A stretch of 64,000 nucleotides of DNA, from the NCBI GenBank assembly GCA_963693305.1, contig OY855913.1, positions 24,052,114 to 24,116,113 on the forward strand, written 5' to 3'. A model generated the notes under the pieces. It saw nothing but the letters and a program-made list of their open reading frames with translations, did no database searches and was not told the origin of the DNA. The translations under genes were made by a program, and so were the position numbers. Numbering within the stretch: position 1 is the stretch's first letter; every line of letters begins with the position of its first letter. The DNA is from Meandrina meandrites. Taxonomy: Eukaryota; Cnidaria; Anthozoa; Scleractinia; Meandrinidae. Shown here in pieces: positions 36,801-48,852 of the stretch.

Positions 36801-38328
36801 GTAGAACTCCAAGGAGAACGCTGGATAAAAAAATAAATCGAAATAGTGTACTGGAAAATTTTGACTTTGCCTTTAGAAAATTTTCCAGTATTTGATTGAT
36901 TTAGAAAATTTTCCAGTATTTGATTGATTTAGAAATTTTCCAGTATTTGATTGATTTAGAAATTTTCCAGTATTTGATTGATTTAGAAAATTTTCCAGTA
37001 TTTGATTGATTTAGAAATTTTCCAGTATTTGATTGATTTAGAAAATTTTCCAGTATTTGATTGATTTAGAGGCAAAGTCAAAATTTTCCAGTATTTGATT
37101 GATTTAGAAAATTTTCCAGTATTTGATTGATTTAGAAATTTTCCAGTATTTGATTGATTTAGAAAATTTTCCAGTATTTGATTGATTTAGAAAATTTTCC
37201 AGTATTTGATTGATTTAGAGGCAAAGTCAAAATTTTCCAGTATTTGATTGATTTAGAAAATTTTCCAGTATTTGATTGATTTAGAAATTTTCCAGTATTT
37301 GATTGATTTAGAAATTTTCCAGTATTTGATTGATTTAGAAAATTTTCCAGTATTTGATTGATTTAGAAATTTTCCAGTATTTGATTGATTTAGAAAATTT
37401 TCCAGTATTTGATTGATTTAGAAAATTTTCCAGTATTTGATTGATTTAGAGGCAAAGTCAAAATTTTCCAGTATTTGATTGATTTAGAGGCAAAGTCAAA
37501 ATTTTCCAGTATTTGATTGATTTAGAATTTTTTCTGGATACAACATCACGACAAGGATGTTCTTGATGAATTATATATATATCAATATGAATAAATTGAT
37601 GAAAGATGAATAAATAGAGGATAATACATGGTTGCGCGGAGATGTGAAATTTATCTTCGAGTGTTCAACTCGATATCTCACGAGTGAGCGCAGCGAACAA
37701 GTGAGATATCGATTTGAACACGAGAAGATAAATTTCAAATCTCCAAGCAACCATGTATTGTTCTGTTTATTGTATAAACCTACTAATGACGAGGTTTTTG
37801 ACGATTTTCCGAAGATTTCCGACCATTTTTCGAAGATTTTGAAAATGATGTCCGGTAGTCATACGAATGTTTCCGAACATTTTCCAAACTTTCCTGAAAA
37901 TTCCCGAAGATTGCAGATGATTGCCTAGGAAGATCCGAAGATGTTTCGACTTAATATCGATAAACTTTGCCTCATTCAGCATTTAAACATGGCAAACTCG
38001 TTGCTCGTCAGTAAACGTGACAAAATCAATATCTTCACATGTGAAAGATATGATATCTCGGCACATGTGAAGATATGATTTTCCTCAAGGAGAGAAATCC
38101 TGGTAATTCACTCTAGTTTATATAATAAATGATATTATAACAAATAACATGTTAAATTAACAACCTCATGTATACTATGGATCCTGACGCCTGGGCTACT
38201 CTGTCGTTTGGCGCTGGGAACCCTTATATTAATAGCTAGGAAAGGTTGTCGATGCATTACGTATTACTGTGGCATTAAGATAGCATCAATTTATTCATGG
38301 TAACTTTAACCAACCTTGCTGCTTGCAT
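30883..38328 (-). CDS. Gene B: secreted animal haem peroxidase (peroxidasin-like), complete
   Basis: Seven coding exons on the minus strand: 38315-38328, 36220-36820, 34988-35225, 34036-34217, 33073-33365, 31317-31888 and 30883-30956. The spliced frame is 1974 nt, 657 residues plus stop, with intron phases identical to gene A. The signal peptide is MQAASVLLGVLLIVGW. Key residues: distal [14 protein letters not shown] (His about 140), calcium loop LTAYIDASQVYGS with the normal Asp 214, GDIRVNENQ (Arg 279, Glu 282), proximal LRMGHTLIR (His 384) and [14 protein letters not shown] (Asn 471). The C-terminal exon encodes a Gly/Ser-rich tail ending GGGSSVGA. Exons 3 and 4 have exactly the gene A lengths. 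Intron 1 contains a 22-copy minisatellite, intron 3 a G-rich tract, intron 5 a 630 bp mobile element. An AATAAA at 30212-30207 (minus) could end the transcript. Substrate unknown. Confidence 0.93.
31914..31982. repeat. (GAT)n trinucleotide tract in gene B intron 5
   Basis: Imperfect GATGAT/GCTGCT tract starting about 25 bases from the exon 6 acceptor of gene B. Confidence 0.8.
32283..32912. mobile_element. 630 bp TTAA-flanked element, copy 2, in gene B intron 5
   Basis: Same element as 22403-23031 in opposite orientation and almost equal length, again bounded by TTAA and with the same internal tandem pair. Open frames of 66-86 codons within it (32252-32755) are chance. Confidence 0.75.
33465..33690 (-). 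mobile_element. tRNA-derived SINE in gene B intron 4
   Basis: Minus-strand head GCGGTGGCTTAATGGTTAGT with B box GGGTTCGAGGCCC, then a shortened body ending in the GGATAACCTCCGA block. Beyond the body lies a small tandem repeat of GGCTCGTCAGT at 33478-33530. Confidence 0.6.
34388..34475. repeat. G-rich (GGGGGA/GGGAGA) tract in gene B intron 3
   Basis: About 85 bases of purine-only repeats with runs of three to five G on the plus strand. The corresponding pre-mRNA would be C/T-rich. Confidence 0.85.
34478..34828. mobile_element. Relative of the 60.5 kb element, in gene B intron 3
   Basis: Blocks such as AGAAAAGGTACCCCTTTT, CTTCATATACTATTTTTGAA and the right end CAGGCGGAGACTCCACGTAT align in order with 60465-60822. 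The left terminus has been replaced by the G-rich tract. Confidence 0.5.
36864..37528. repeat. 22-copy minisatellite in gene B intron 1
   Basis: The unit, about 27-28 bases (core TCCAGTATTTGATTGATTTAG plus AAATT or AAAATT), occurs 22 times. The extra segment GAGGCAAAGTCAA is inserted after units 7, 12, 20 and 21, and its complement stands once at the left edge. The array begins about 45 bases from the exon 2 acceptor. There are no unique spacers, so it is not a CRISPR array. Confidence 0.9.
37624..37760. mobile_element. Foldback element in gene B intron 1
   Basis: ACATGGTTGCGCGGAGATGT through TCAACTCGATATCTCAC on the left matches the complement of GTGAGATATCGATTTGA through ATCTCCAAGCAACCATGT on the right. 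Arms are about 60 bases, with a loop holding GAGTGAGCGCAGCGAAC. Confidence 0.65.
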
Positions 38329-38358
38329 TTTGCTTTTGAATTGCCTCTCACTTTACAC
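38329..38358 (-). other. Gene B 5' UTR part of the start-codon exon
   Basis: Thirty leader bases precede the ATG at 38328, after the acceptor TTCCACAG. The start-codon exon (38315-38358) is 44 nt, as in gene A, and ends at the phase-2 donor AAG|GTTGGT split after the AG of the fifth codon. The preceding intron would be 710 nt. Confidence 0.75.
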
Positions 38359-38808
38359 CTGTGGAATAGTCGACACCATTTTATTAGTATTGGGTCATCG
38401 AAACAATTTGTGACCTAAACAACGTGAAATACACTACGCTAACCATCGACACATCCGATACTGACATTAAGATCGTTAACCACTTTATTCAAGTTTAGTT
38501 ACATACATGTTTTTGACCTTTTCAAAAAGAGAGATCGACGCTTAATTTTAAAGGAGTACCGATTCGGAACGTTTGCCTTGCGTTCTTTTTAACCCGCAAA
38601 TTGTATTGAACAGTTAACTAAATATATAATATATATTTTTTAGTTTTTGGTGCCGTGATCACTTTGTCGCAGTGCAGAATGAAATCAGCCAATTTTAAGC
38701 CCAAAGGGCTAAAATAACAGAAGCCATTATCGGTGTGGCAAAACAGAAAAAAAGATCAAATAATCGTATCCCTGGCTCAGTGGCCTCCGTTTGAAGTTAG
38801 CCGCAATC

Positions 38809-38850
38809 AAACAAACAAATAAACAAACAAACAAACAAACAAACAAATCC
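38809..38850. repeat. (AAAC)n tract above gene B start exon
   Basis: Tetranucleotide AAAC repeats with one AAAT, within the leader intron of gene B. Confidence 0.85.
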
Positions 38851-39068
38851 ATGTACAAGACAATAAGAAAAATAAGACGTTCCTAAGTTTGATACTTACT
38901 CGACTACTTGTTTACAGATTACGTTCTGGTATACATATGGAAAATATCACGCCTCTACAGTCATACTTAGAACTCTTTCCTTGCCTCGGAAACAGAAATT
39001 TATCGAAAGCAAGCTAAAAAGGTGTATTGTGGCATGTATACAAGTAATTTTACGAAAGCATTCAGTAC

Positions 39069-39163
39069 CTGTAAATTTGAGTGGAGAGCCCAAGACAGAC
39101 CAAAAACTATTCCTCGATGTTGTACTGATCTCTTCAGCGGAGAGCCTTGCTTGCTGTGCTGAA
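39069..39163 (-). other. Gene B non-coding leader exon (5' UTR exon 1)
   Basis: This is aligned by eye with the gene A leader exon. It starts near TTTCAGCACAG, shares the GCAAGGCTCTCC and GAAGAGAT blocks, and ends at the donor ACAG|GTACTG. It is inferred to be untranslated because coding starts in the next exon. Confidence 0.55.
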
Positions 39164-39280
39164 ATAGGTCGATCGTGCTTCCTTTTATACAGCCAGTTTC
39201 CTCATATCCTAAAGAGGACGGACAACGTAGTGACAGTAATTAATCACTGAATAACAAAGGCACTTTTTAACTTTAAAGCT
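39164..39280 (-). promoter_or_regulatory. Gene B core promoter with TATA box
   Basis: TATAAAAG reads on the minus strand at 39189-39182, about 25 nt above the initiator-like TTTCAGC. The region upstream also resembles that of gene A, including the block around GATATCAGCTTT. Confidence 0.6.
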
Positions 39281-42200
39281 GATATCTCAAGCTGCCTGTG
39301 GTCCAAGCGGGACTATTTTGAGAAACACGCAAGCGGCGAAAAGGTCCTGAAGACAATATCCTGTTGATTTGTTTGTTTTATGACGTGAGTCACTTTAATT
39401 TTCTTTGTACCATTCATAACAAAAATGGAAATCGATATGGCGATATTGCTGAACCGCAATATTACAAGGCTTTGCCAATTGTGGATGTGGATTTTGAAAT
39501 CCTCTAATTAAACAAAGGGAATAAGTGCGTTTTTTGTTATGAGTAACCGTGAGAAATTTGCACCTAAACGACGAAGACAACGATATTTTTTAAGTTTGGT
39601 TGTTCCGACATAGAGAACTAGAGGTCGGGCAGCCGACAACTTACTTTGAGTTCAATTTTAATGATTGCGGACGTTTTCCTTTGTCGATGTCGTATTCAAC
39701 CCTTCCGCGCCCAGTTCGTGATATTAATTCAAGGATATATCTATTTGTTTATAAGTGGCTCATTACTAGATAATTTCTGTTTTTTAAAAAGCAATATAAC
39801 AAATTAGTTTCTGAAAACGATGTGGTCTGGCCAATACTTAACGGGTTTCACTTTCCCCAGTGTCACGCGACCAAACCTGGCTCAGCTAAGCAAAGTAACA
39901 ACAGCATCTAGAAACAAACCCAGGTTTATTTTTCCTATGTGCTGTTGGCTGAACGCTCCTGACCAATAATGGATATTTTCTTCGGATGTCAAGCAATAAA
40001 AGTTCTTCCATGACTTGTTTAAGATTTCAAATAAACTGTTCAGTAAATGTTCTATCTTTTTCAATTAATTTATGTCATTTTACCTCATGAAAAGTTTCAA
40101 TCCTGTTGACGTCAATGGACTAACTAACGTACACTGTGCTTCAATCATTTGTGTTGCATGGCCTACGTGGATCTAATGACATAAATTCAGGTTTTCTTAT
40201 TTAAGGAAAAGTGGAACACTTAATTAAGCCTTAAAATAAATCGCTAGAAATCACGGAATTACATTTTCTGCGTATATAACTGCGCTTAGCATCGAAACTT
40301 GTTTGAATTCATAAATGTATATCTCACCTAATTGCTTAAAATTACGGCCATTAAATGAAATTTTTGGTGAAACGGCAAAGAGATTTGAGAAATGTCAAAA
40401 ATTTTCCATGTTTTCTTGTATTGGAAAACGTTTCGAAAGGCCAGGTTGAGAAGGCGGAAGAATAATGTTCCCCTCAATGACAAGAGACCCTTTTTCTTTG
40501 TTATTATTTTTATTTCAAGTTATAGCACGTTTCATTCACTCATTTGATCATGAAGTGTTTTTCATGTTCCTAAGGGCAAAAAAACGAGTGAAACGGGTAA
40601 GTGGCTGGATGTAAGTCAAACGCACTCGAGAACTTTCTTAAAGTGAATGCGGTTTTCTTTTCTGTCACGACATGCACACAACGTGCGGCATAGCTTTAAT
40701 ATATGCTTAAAAGCTAGTCAAGATACATCATGCAATGCAACCAAATAGATACGGGTGTTATGCTGAATTACATAGTTTTTTTTATCTTTCCTACCCCCTA
40801 ACCCCAAGTGGGGAATAGGGCCATGTTATAATTCTATAGCTATCAGTAAATAACGGTTTGTTGTAGACTGACAGAGTAAACGTGCATAAAATAACATTTG
40901 TTCCACATTGCGCGTGCCAAGCCTCTTTCACACACGATATCCTCACTATTGAACTATTCATAACCCTAGAGCAATAACACAATATTATTGAGCTATCAAA
41001 TGCTGAAAAAACAAAGGATAGACTCTTAAAGTTTATTTTGATATTTAACTATAAACTAAGGAGGAAAACCAAACTTGGACCGTATTAAACAGATAATCTA
41101 GTTGAAAAATAATGAAAATTTGTTTACAAAAACAATATATGTTACAAGGTAGCAAATATCTTAAAAATCAACATTACTTACAAAATGTTAAGACATTAAT
41201 TACACTATACGCTTTCCGATTCAAGTTAGTTAGTCTCTTAGCTGTTGCGATGACCAGTGTGTTTACAGCAAGTGAAATTACCATGCAAGTAAGAGATGAT
41301 CTACTCATTGTAAATTTGTTAACGCTTGACACATCAGCGGCAGTATAACTCTGAAACGGCGACCTCGTGTTTAGTATATCCCGTATTTCTGGTGTTGTTA
41401 TATAATGCTGTATAGAAAAGGAGGTCTATTCATACATTCGAGCGATTTAAAGCTCTTTGGATCGGGCTGTGATAGTTTGAGGTATCGGAGAAAACCAAGA
41501 TACCGAATGAAATTCGTGAGAAGGTCGGCCCTATAGAAACATTTATTATTGAGTGACATTAACAATATTCGGCAATATTAAACCACACTAAGTTATTTCA
41601 ATAAATAAAATCACAAAAAATTAAATAGCTGAAAAGCAAACTAAAAAAGAGACACGTGGTAATGTTTATAAATTTTATTATTAATGTCTTTTGATTAGAA
41701 CTGAGAGCCAGATTAATTAAATAACGTTTTCATCATTTGTTGCCTCCCTAATTCAGTTGCTGTGATACATAGTTGTGAAACTCGGAAGAATCACCTTGCG
41801 TACCCGTAACTCTCGCACGCAACATATGAAATTTATATGTATTTTTTTATTTTCATTGCTTCAGTTTCCATTCCTGTTAAACTATTACTGGAGGCGTTTT
41901 GAAACTGGAAAAAAAATTAACAGAAAGTGACATGGTGGATGAGAAATTTAAAAATGAAAAAAAAAAAACACACACACACATTTTTCCAATTAATGTAACC
42001 TAATTTCAAAGCACTGCAATCCCAAGAAGTAAAATATTCAAACATACTCCAAAGCAGATCTTAGCTGTTCCAGTCAAACTAATGTGTTGTTTTATGGGCA
42101 ATATTACTTATTAGTTTATTAACTCACGGTTGTGTGGGAGTTTCAATATTTGAAGTATTAAATCCCTTCTTCGAGGAGTAAGGGAAACCGCACAATATCA

Positions 42201-45200
42201 CTTAGCGTGAATGAGAACTTTGTTCTTCTTTAAAGCTATTAGTTAAGATTAAACAAACAAAAAACAAACAACCCTGACTAAAGCGAGCAAGGCTCGAAAA
42301 ATTTAATATTGGTACTCAACGACTGCTTTCAAGATGTATTGGAGTTTCTGTCAGTAACGATTTTACTGGATTTCACTGTGCGGCGAAACCCTACTTCACA
42401 TGAAAAACCGACAAAGAGACCATCCTTGCCACCATGAGCGAACACGGATTTGTTTCGTCTGCCTTTTTTTGTTTTGTTTTGTTTTTCGGCCCATGTATGC
42501 AAGCTATAAGTTTTAAATCTGCTTAAAATCTTTTGGGGCGCTTTACTCCCGCTCAAAATCCTCGGTACGTATACCATTGGCATCAAATTGTCGGCTTTGG
42601 CACGAAGGTTGCATGCCAAATTATGACTTGCACCAGTGACGTCATCTTTTGAGAGTAACTCAAGTATGACGTGAAATCCTTGCAAACAATGTAACGTCAC
42701 GTAGTGGACATTGCTGCTAAAGTGTCAGAAGACTTTTTAAGCTTATACTTAAAAATATAAATGATAGGAAAAAGCCACTGTCATGTGCCTTTAAAAGATT
42801 GAGAGCTGTCTATTTAAGGAAAAAACTGCGCGTAAGACACAAAAATAGGCCTTTCATAAACCAGTGAAAAAAGCCAGAGAAAAACTCCGAGTTTCATGGT
42901 TATAGATTAAGACGCCTAATTAGAAATTACACATTTTTGACTGCAAGCAAACGGCGATCAAGTGAATATGTTCTATAGTCAGCGAAATAGTAAGAATAAT
43001 TTAAAAAATGCAATTTACAATTTCTTATACGATATGATAACAAGAATCTAAAATAATTGAAATATTGCTTAATTATAAGAGCAGAAGGAGGCGTGAAAGC
43101 TTAATATTTAGGATTACAGATAGACTCTGTTCATTTTGTTCCCACTGTAGGATAGCAATTTCACTGAAGAATATTTTTGTAGGGGAATATGCGTAACACT
43201 GACTTCATCAACACTTACTTAGATGAAAAGCATGGGGACCTTTCCTTTTTTTCGACATCTAGACGGCTAAATGAGTTATGAGCGACTCTTGGATAGTTAG
43301 TTCCAAGATACTTCGTGATCAGTTGAAATTATAGAGTTTGAAAGTGCTCTGAGTAAGTATCAGCGATATTGGTTTTTTGATGTTGAAAGTCACTTAAGCT
43401 CAGCAGAGGCATAGAACCGTTTTCCTTGTGGGCGAAGTATTCATTTCCGCAGATTTCTGCATAGTCATTTGAAAAAACTTCCTTTATGTCGGGTTCTAAT
43501 TTTGTTTTCGTGCCACGCGTAAGAGTGAGATACATCAAACACGCAAACATATGATAGCGTGTCGATATATCTGCCCTCCTGTTTTCTCCTGAACAGGGCG
43601 GATGCTCTGAGATTAGCAAAGGAGATTAAAGAATTGTAGGTCAATATGCCGTCGTCTTGTTAAGCTTCATTGAAGTATCGCTTAACAGAGTACAAAGAGC
43701 CAAAACAAAATTTATTGAGCCAAGTCATTGGACTCAGTTTAAAAATAATTCGACACACTGCGACAGCAATATAACAGTAATTACTTACCATAACTGTATA
43801 ATATCAGTAATAATCGAGACTATATTCCGGGAATATCGGACTCACGCTTCGCAGTCGTCCGTTCGAATTGGACTCCGTTCGGTCCTATACCACCATTATT
43901 TAACACCATCGTTAAAGGGACTCTGGGCTTAACTCGGCTGAGTTAAGCCCATTTTATTATATAACTATAAGTTTTGCCAAACACACGCTATGAAACTTAT
44001 GTCAACAAAGAAACTACTTCTATGGATCTTAATGACGGAGCCAATGCTTCATTACTAACTAATAATGTCTCCTGGGAATTAATAAGTAAAAGTTACAAAA
44101 CAAACGAGATTAACTTTGAATACTGTTCAGCCTAACAGCTTTTCAAAAACCCACATCGCAGACTATTACCTTCTTTTGAATTTGCTGTCTCATTGAAACG
44201 TTGCGTCACTGTTTGTCGGCAGTTTTCTGCCGAAAAACAGAAGTAGATGGTGGTTGCAATTGACATCAATGCTTCCCCTTGAGGTCAAACGTTTCTCTTC
44301 ATCTGCAGCGGTACCGCACATTCAACATAACTTTACGATATTTGTACCCTTTTAAAATTCTTTATTTGCAAAAATTTAGTTTAAGTTTAAGAACTTGTTG
44401 CCTGAAATAATTATAACAAGTTAGAGATCCTTAAAAAAGGCAACAAATGAACCTTTATGGACGTTTTCCACCGCTAAATTATTGAACACTTAGTATGCCT
44501 AAAGTGTATCGTCATTGTCGTGACCAAAACTGTAGCCACAAATTTGTGTGATTCGATTCGAGATGAAAGCCGCAAAATAAAAAAGGCCAGCACAGCACGC
44601 AACGCTTTATCTTCCGATTACGACCGAAGCGCCGTTGAACTCTCAAGTCGAAAATCGAAAATGTTGATTTTCAATCACATGGCTAGGCTCTCGTCTATAC
44701 GAACAACTCAAAAGTTCGAACCACCTTGCGCAGCATAATAATTCAACACAAAAGTATTGCTCCATGGCTTTCATGGTTTGACCGCCAGACGTAAAAATTA
44801 GAACCACTGCACAGCATGATAACATGAAGGTACTGTTCATTCGCTTTCATTCGAACAGCACCATATGAAAGTGATTTTGCTTGGTGTTTGTATGTTGCTT
44901 GGCCATTTTCACAATGGTTACACTTGCACAACGAGACACTGGACGTACTTGACGTTAGAGCACAAGCAGGTGTGACCACATCAGTGTTACTTGATTTTAA
45001 TAGTACATTTTATCTAAATGGTTACACAGAAAGACATATAATGCAGAAATCGGCTTGAGGGTTTGGCTAGAAGTACTAACATTACTAAAACATTTAAAAA
45101 ATATTTAAACATTTCAGTCTAAAATTAATCACTAAAAAAATATTGCTTAAGAATTCTGAAACATTACTAAATCATTTCTAAAACATCACTAAAACATTAC

Positions 45201-48200
45201 TGAGACATTACTAAAACATTACTGAAACATTACCCAAGTGTGTGACTATCATTAAGAAGTAATTTCTTAGGGTGCTATTTATGGTGGCTCTAACTTTTGA
45301 CTGTTTGATTCTGTATTAATTAGCTAGAGCCAAGAAATGGAAATTTAAAAATTTGGGCTTTCGATTTTCGACCCCTACAACGTGCACTCAGACGGGAGAG
45401 TTTTAGTGATATTTTACTGAATGATCAGCTGCTGGGGGCCGAAATGTCAGACAGCTAATACAAAAGAATTTTATTATAGATAAATGCGGTATACCTCGTG
45501 CATCAATTAAAAAAACACAAAGTTATTTTAGGTTCTACAGTGCGCTTAACACTTCATACTGCATTCTAACTTCCAATATTACAAATTTTAAAAGACGTCA
45601 TTATAGCTTACCGACGCAAGAGTGACGAAGTAACTTATAACGGCTTAAAACAAGTTTTTGGCGGCATGATGAAACTATTATAATTAAATAAAATTGTTTT
45701 TGTGCTCCAATGCTTTCCACTGATATTATATTGTTTTGTGCGCATGTCTAGGCTAAGTGTACGTAACAACTTTCTATTAATTACTGGGATTTAAAAACAA
45801 AACTTGTCAAAAATACGATCAGGTTGATGGAGAGGCGGCTCAAGTTAGTAAAAGAGACATGATTTCTTTGAGAAAGTGACTATTTATTTTCCTCAAAAAT
45901 AGCGCGTCAGAGGCAATGTTAGTTTGGAGATTGATTTAATTTTATGAATATTTGTATATGAATACATTTTTATGAATAATTAAAATTATTCACAATATGT
46001 GCCGAATATTTGCTTTTATACTTAAGGCAATCAGGTGTTCTGTTCTACGTTAACTCTATATATTGGTAGTTGTCTCTAATCCCAAGTCTTCTTTTCCACG
46101 TTTAGCATGCGTGTTACAGGATTACGTAAGACTGTTCAAGAAATAATTAACAGAGCATATTTACAAAGTTCACGGTTCTGCACGATTTACTTGGTACCCT
46201 TTATCGCAGGGTGTTTGTAATAGCTGTGTCATAATTATACCAAACTTACAACTTTAAACAGGCAAATATAATATCTCTCAAACCAAGAGGCTTATATAAG
46301 TATAAGTAAAAAATTGGTAAAAATGACGGGCCTAGGATATCACCGTATAACCAGCATGGCTGCTGGAACTCTCTGCAGCACAGCTTGTTACATAACGGCA
46401 ATTCAGTTCTGCTGATGAAACTACATTTCTACAATTGCCGCCATGATGGTACAAGGTAGATCGAGAAAGTTCATCTCTGCGTTAAGCACGGTATTAAAAG
46501 AAACCATTTCTTTAAAACCGTTTTCAAAACACTTTGAGAAAGAAGTCAAAAAGCGTTCGTTAAATCAAACAGCCAATTAGAGTCATTTTCTTACGCGCTT
46601 GTTTCTGCGTTTTCTGACGCATTATTAGCCTTTTTTAAATTTTATAAAACCAAACAGATCAATCAGCGAGGGAAACAAATAAACACTGAATATTGCACTC
46701 TTCAAAGGAATATCAGTCTCCACATGAAATTAAGTTGTTTTTGTCTAGTGAAACGTATTTCATAGTTATATTTGCTTTATTCCGAGTTTCGAAAAAAAAT
46801 TACTGCGCTGTCGCTTGTAACTGAATAGAGAGTTACGATAAAAACTGTTGGATGAAGCCATGTGTGTCCATTCAAATGATAACTATTGAGCAAGGCTTTC
46901 ATGTCTGGTAATTGTTCATCCGTGGCGCTATCATTAAAGTCTGCATGTAGATGACACCCTAGTGTGTGAACATTCAAATGAACGCTATTGAACATTATTT
47001 TCGTGCTGCCATGTATTACTTTTGTTTTTACTTGAATTTTTTCCCCCTGCATTTGAGCGAATGTTGAAGTATATCAATTTTGATACCTTTCTTGTTTTCT
47101 TGCCTGAATACATTTCATTTGGCGGCCGTGGACTACTCTTCCTTCGTGCAGTATTCTCGCAAACTGACTCTCAGTTCTGCAATTTCGTAAGCGTGTACAG
47201 TCTTCCTGTTTTCCTTCTTGTCGTTTCTATATATTTTTTGTAAGTGCTAAGCGTATTGGTGGACGACCCCTAGCCTTTGTGAGTCAGTCAAACAATAAGG
47301 CCTTGCTTAAAGCAGTGAAGCTAAGGAAGACCGACACAAACTATCGCTTCTAAAGTTAGTTCTAAATATTGACCTAAAAGTCCTTTAAATAAACAAACAA
47401 ACGAGCAAACAAAACGAACAAGCAAAATAAGGCCCCTCCAAAGAACGAAATTATGAAGCGCGAAACAACATTCACGTGGAGTTAAATATTGTTTTTTATA
47501 AGCCCAATATCCGTTTTCAAACACACCGATATCTGTAATATCAATCAAAATGTTTGTTCGTTTTTATGTTTTCCCAAAAGGTTTTTATTGAAGTTGTTCT
47601 TTATTTTTCATCCTGACTGATCCTTTGTTTACGCCAAAGCCACTCCTCGTCAAGAACTTTGAATCTTAGAATATCAGGTTTTGTCAGAACAAAACAGTTA
47701 GGTGGCCCAGACACTCTTAAATCCAAGATGGCATCGTCAGCTTGGATTTCATCGTGAGAAGTGGAGAGGAGCTTGGTGTGCCTATACTTTGATTAAGCTA
47801 TGGTGCTAAAGTTCCAAGCCTTATGGACGTCTTATTTCTTATTGATAATATTTTACAAAGGCTGGTAATACAGAAACCCACTCAGCCCTGGGTCACGCTT
47901 GCACAATTCTTGGTTTGCATGTGACGTCATAATATTTTAACCTCGATATTGTGAGGTCTTCTGAATTTTTTTCTACACTAGGTTGAAGATGACCTAGGAA
48001 AAGATCGTTTTGCAAGTTTTCAGTCCTGTAGTATCGGTCACTTTGAAAATACAGCATTTTGAATTTCCGAATTTTAACCTTGCGTGGCACGAAGATAGTG
48101 GCCGCGTTGAATAAAGCTCTCCTCTTATGGGTTTCAGCACTTTTAACATTTTATTCAAGTCTTAGAAGATGTGTTTATGCGCATATATAAGAGTTCATGA

Positions 48201-48846
48201 GCGAAGAGAAAGCGTTTTCATCACAAAAGTGAATTTTAGATGATTTGGCTGATTTGTGCCGGCCATGTTGGTGTACTAAAGTTGCACACCAACATGGCAT
48301 CTCTACGCTCTATAAATTTGCGTGAAACGTTTTGACCTGAGACTTGGAGAAGTTTTTACAGTGTAGGTCTGTTATGACATTGCATTTTCTTAGCTTCTTT
48401 CATTGAACGGTTTCTTATTTAATTTTTTATGGCGTGACAGTGCAAGCCAGCAATATACTGAAGAACTCGGTCACGCTATTTTAACTCGCTCTAGAAGGGC
48501 AACATGCCTACGCTATGTTAGGCGATTCAGTTGCAGCAAACAAGCTAGCTAGCTTACCGAAACAAAATAAGAACCTCTCGATAACTTTTTTGCGATGAAT
48601 ATTGCAAAAATAATATTAGTACTTTGTGAGTTGTAATGTTAATGTCAACTTGGAAATAGGAAATAGTGGAAAACAATGGATGCCGACAGAAATTTTAACT
48701 TCGAATCTTCCTCGTTCGTTTTGCAACTAAAAGATTATTAGTAAGTGAACACCGTGATATACTTGCCATTTCGAACTTTTGAGCTAATAATTAAGAAAAA
48801 GAAAACACCAAAAACGCGACTATAAGCCCGTCTAACAATAAATGCA
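39281..48846. other. 9.6 kb gene-poor interval between genes B and C
   Basis: No exon with recognisable homology and consistent splice sites. Minor items: an AACATTACTAA-type short tandem array at 45080-45235, a perfect palindrome GGGCTTAACTCGGCTGAGTT plus AAGCCC near 43925, a diverged tandem pair at 44700-44860, and the hairpin at 48259. Frames reach at most 123 codons. Confidence 0.5.
48259..48298. repeat. Foldback CCATGTTGGTG hairpin, copy 1
   Basis: GGCCATGTTGGTGT and ACACCAACATGGC form a hairpin. The surrounding ~80 bases are a reverse-complement match to 60985-61065. Confidence 0.55.
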
Positions 48847-48852
48847 TTTATT
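48847..48852 (-). terminator. Gene C polyadenylation signal overlapping the stop codon
   Basis: The stop TAA (48854-48852) runs directly into AATAAATGC on the minus strand, so the hexamer AATAAA begins at the last base of the stop codon. This would give a very short 3' UTR; later signals cannot be excluded. Confidence 0.5.

Noticed and set aside
36864..37528. Regular repeats resembling a CRISPR array
   Set aside because: Units are contiguous with no unique spacers, and the locus is a eukaryotic intron.
42329..42700. 123-codon minus frame
   Set aside because: No motif, no paralogue and no splice context; composition is like the surrounding non-coding DNA.
43329..43619. 96-codon minus frame
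   Set aside because: No recognised family or splice context despite a protein-like composition.
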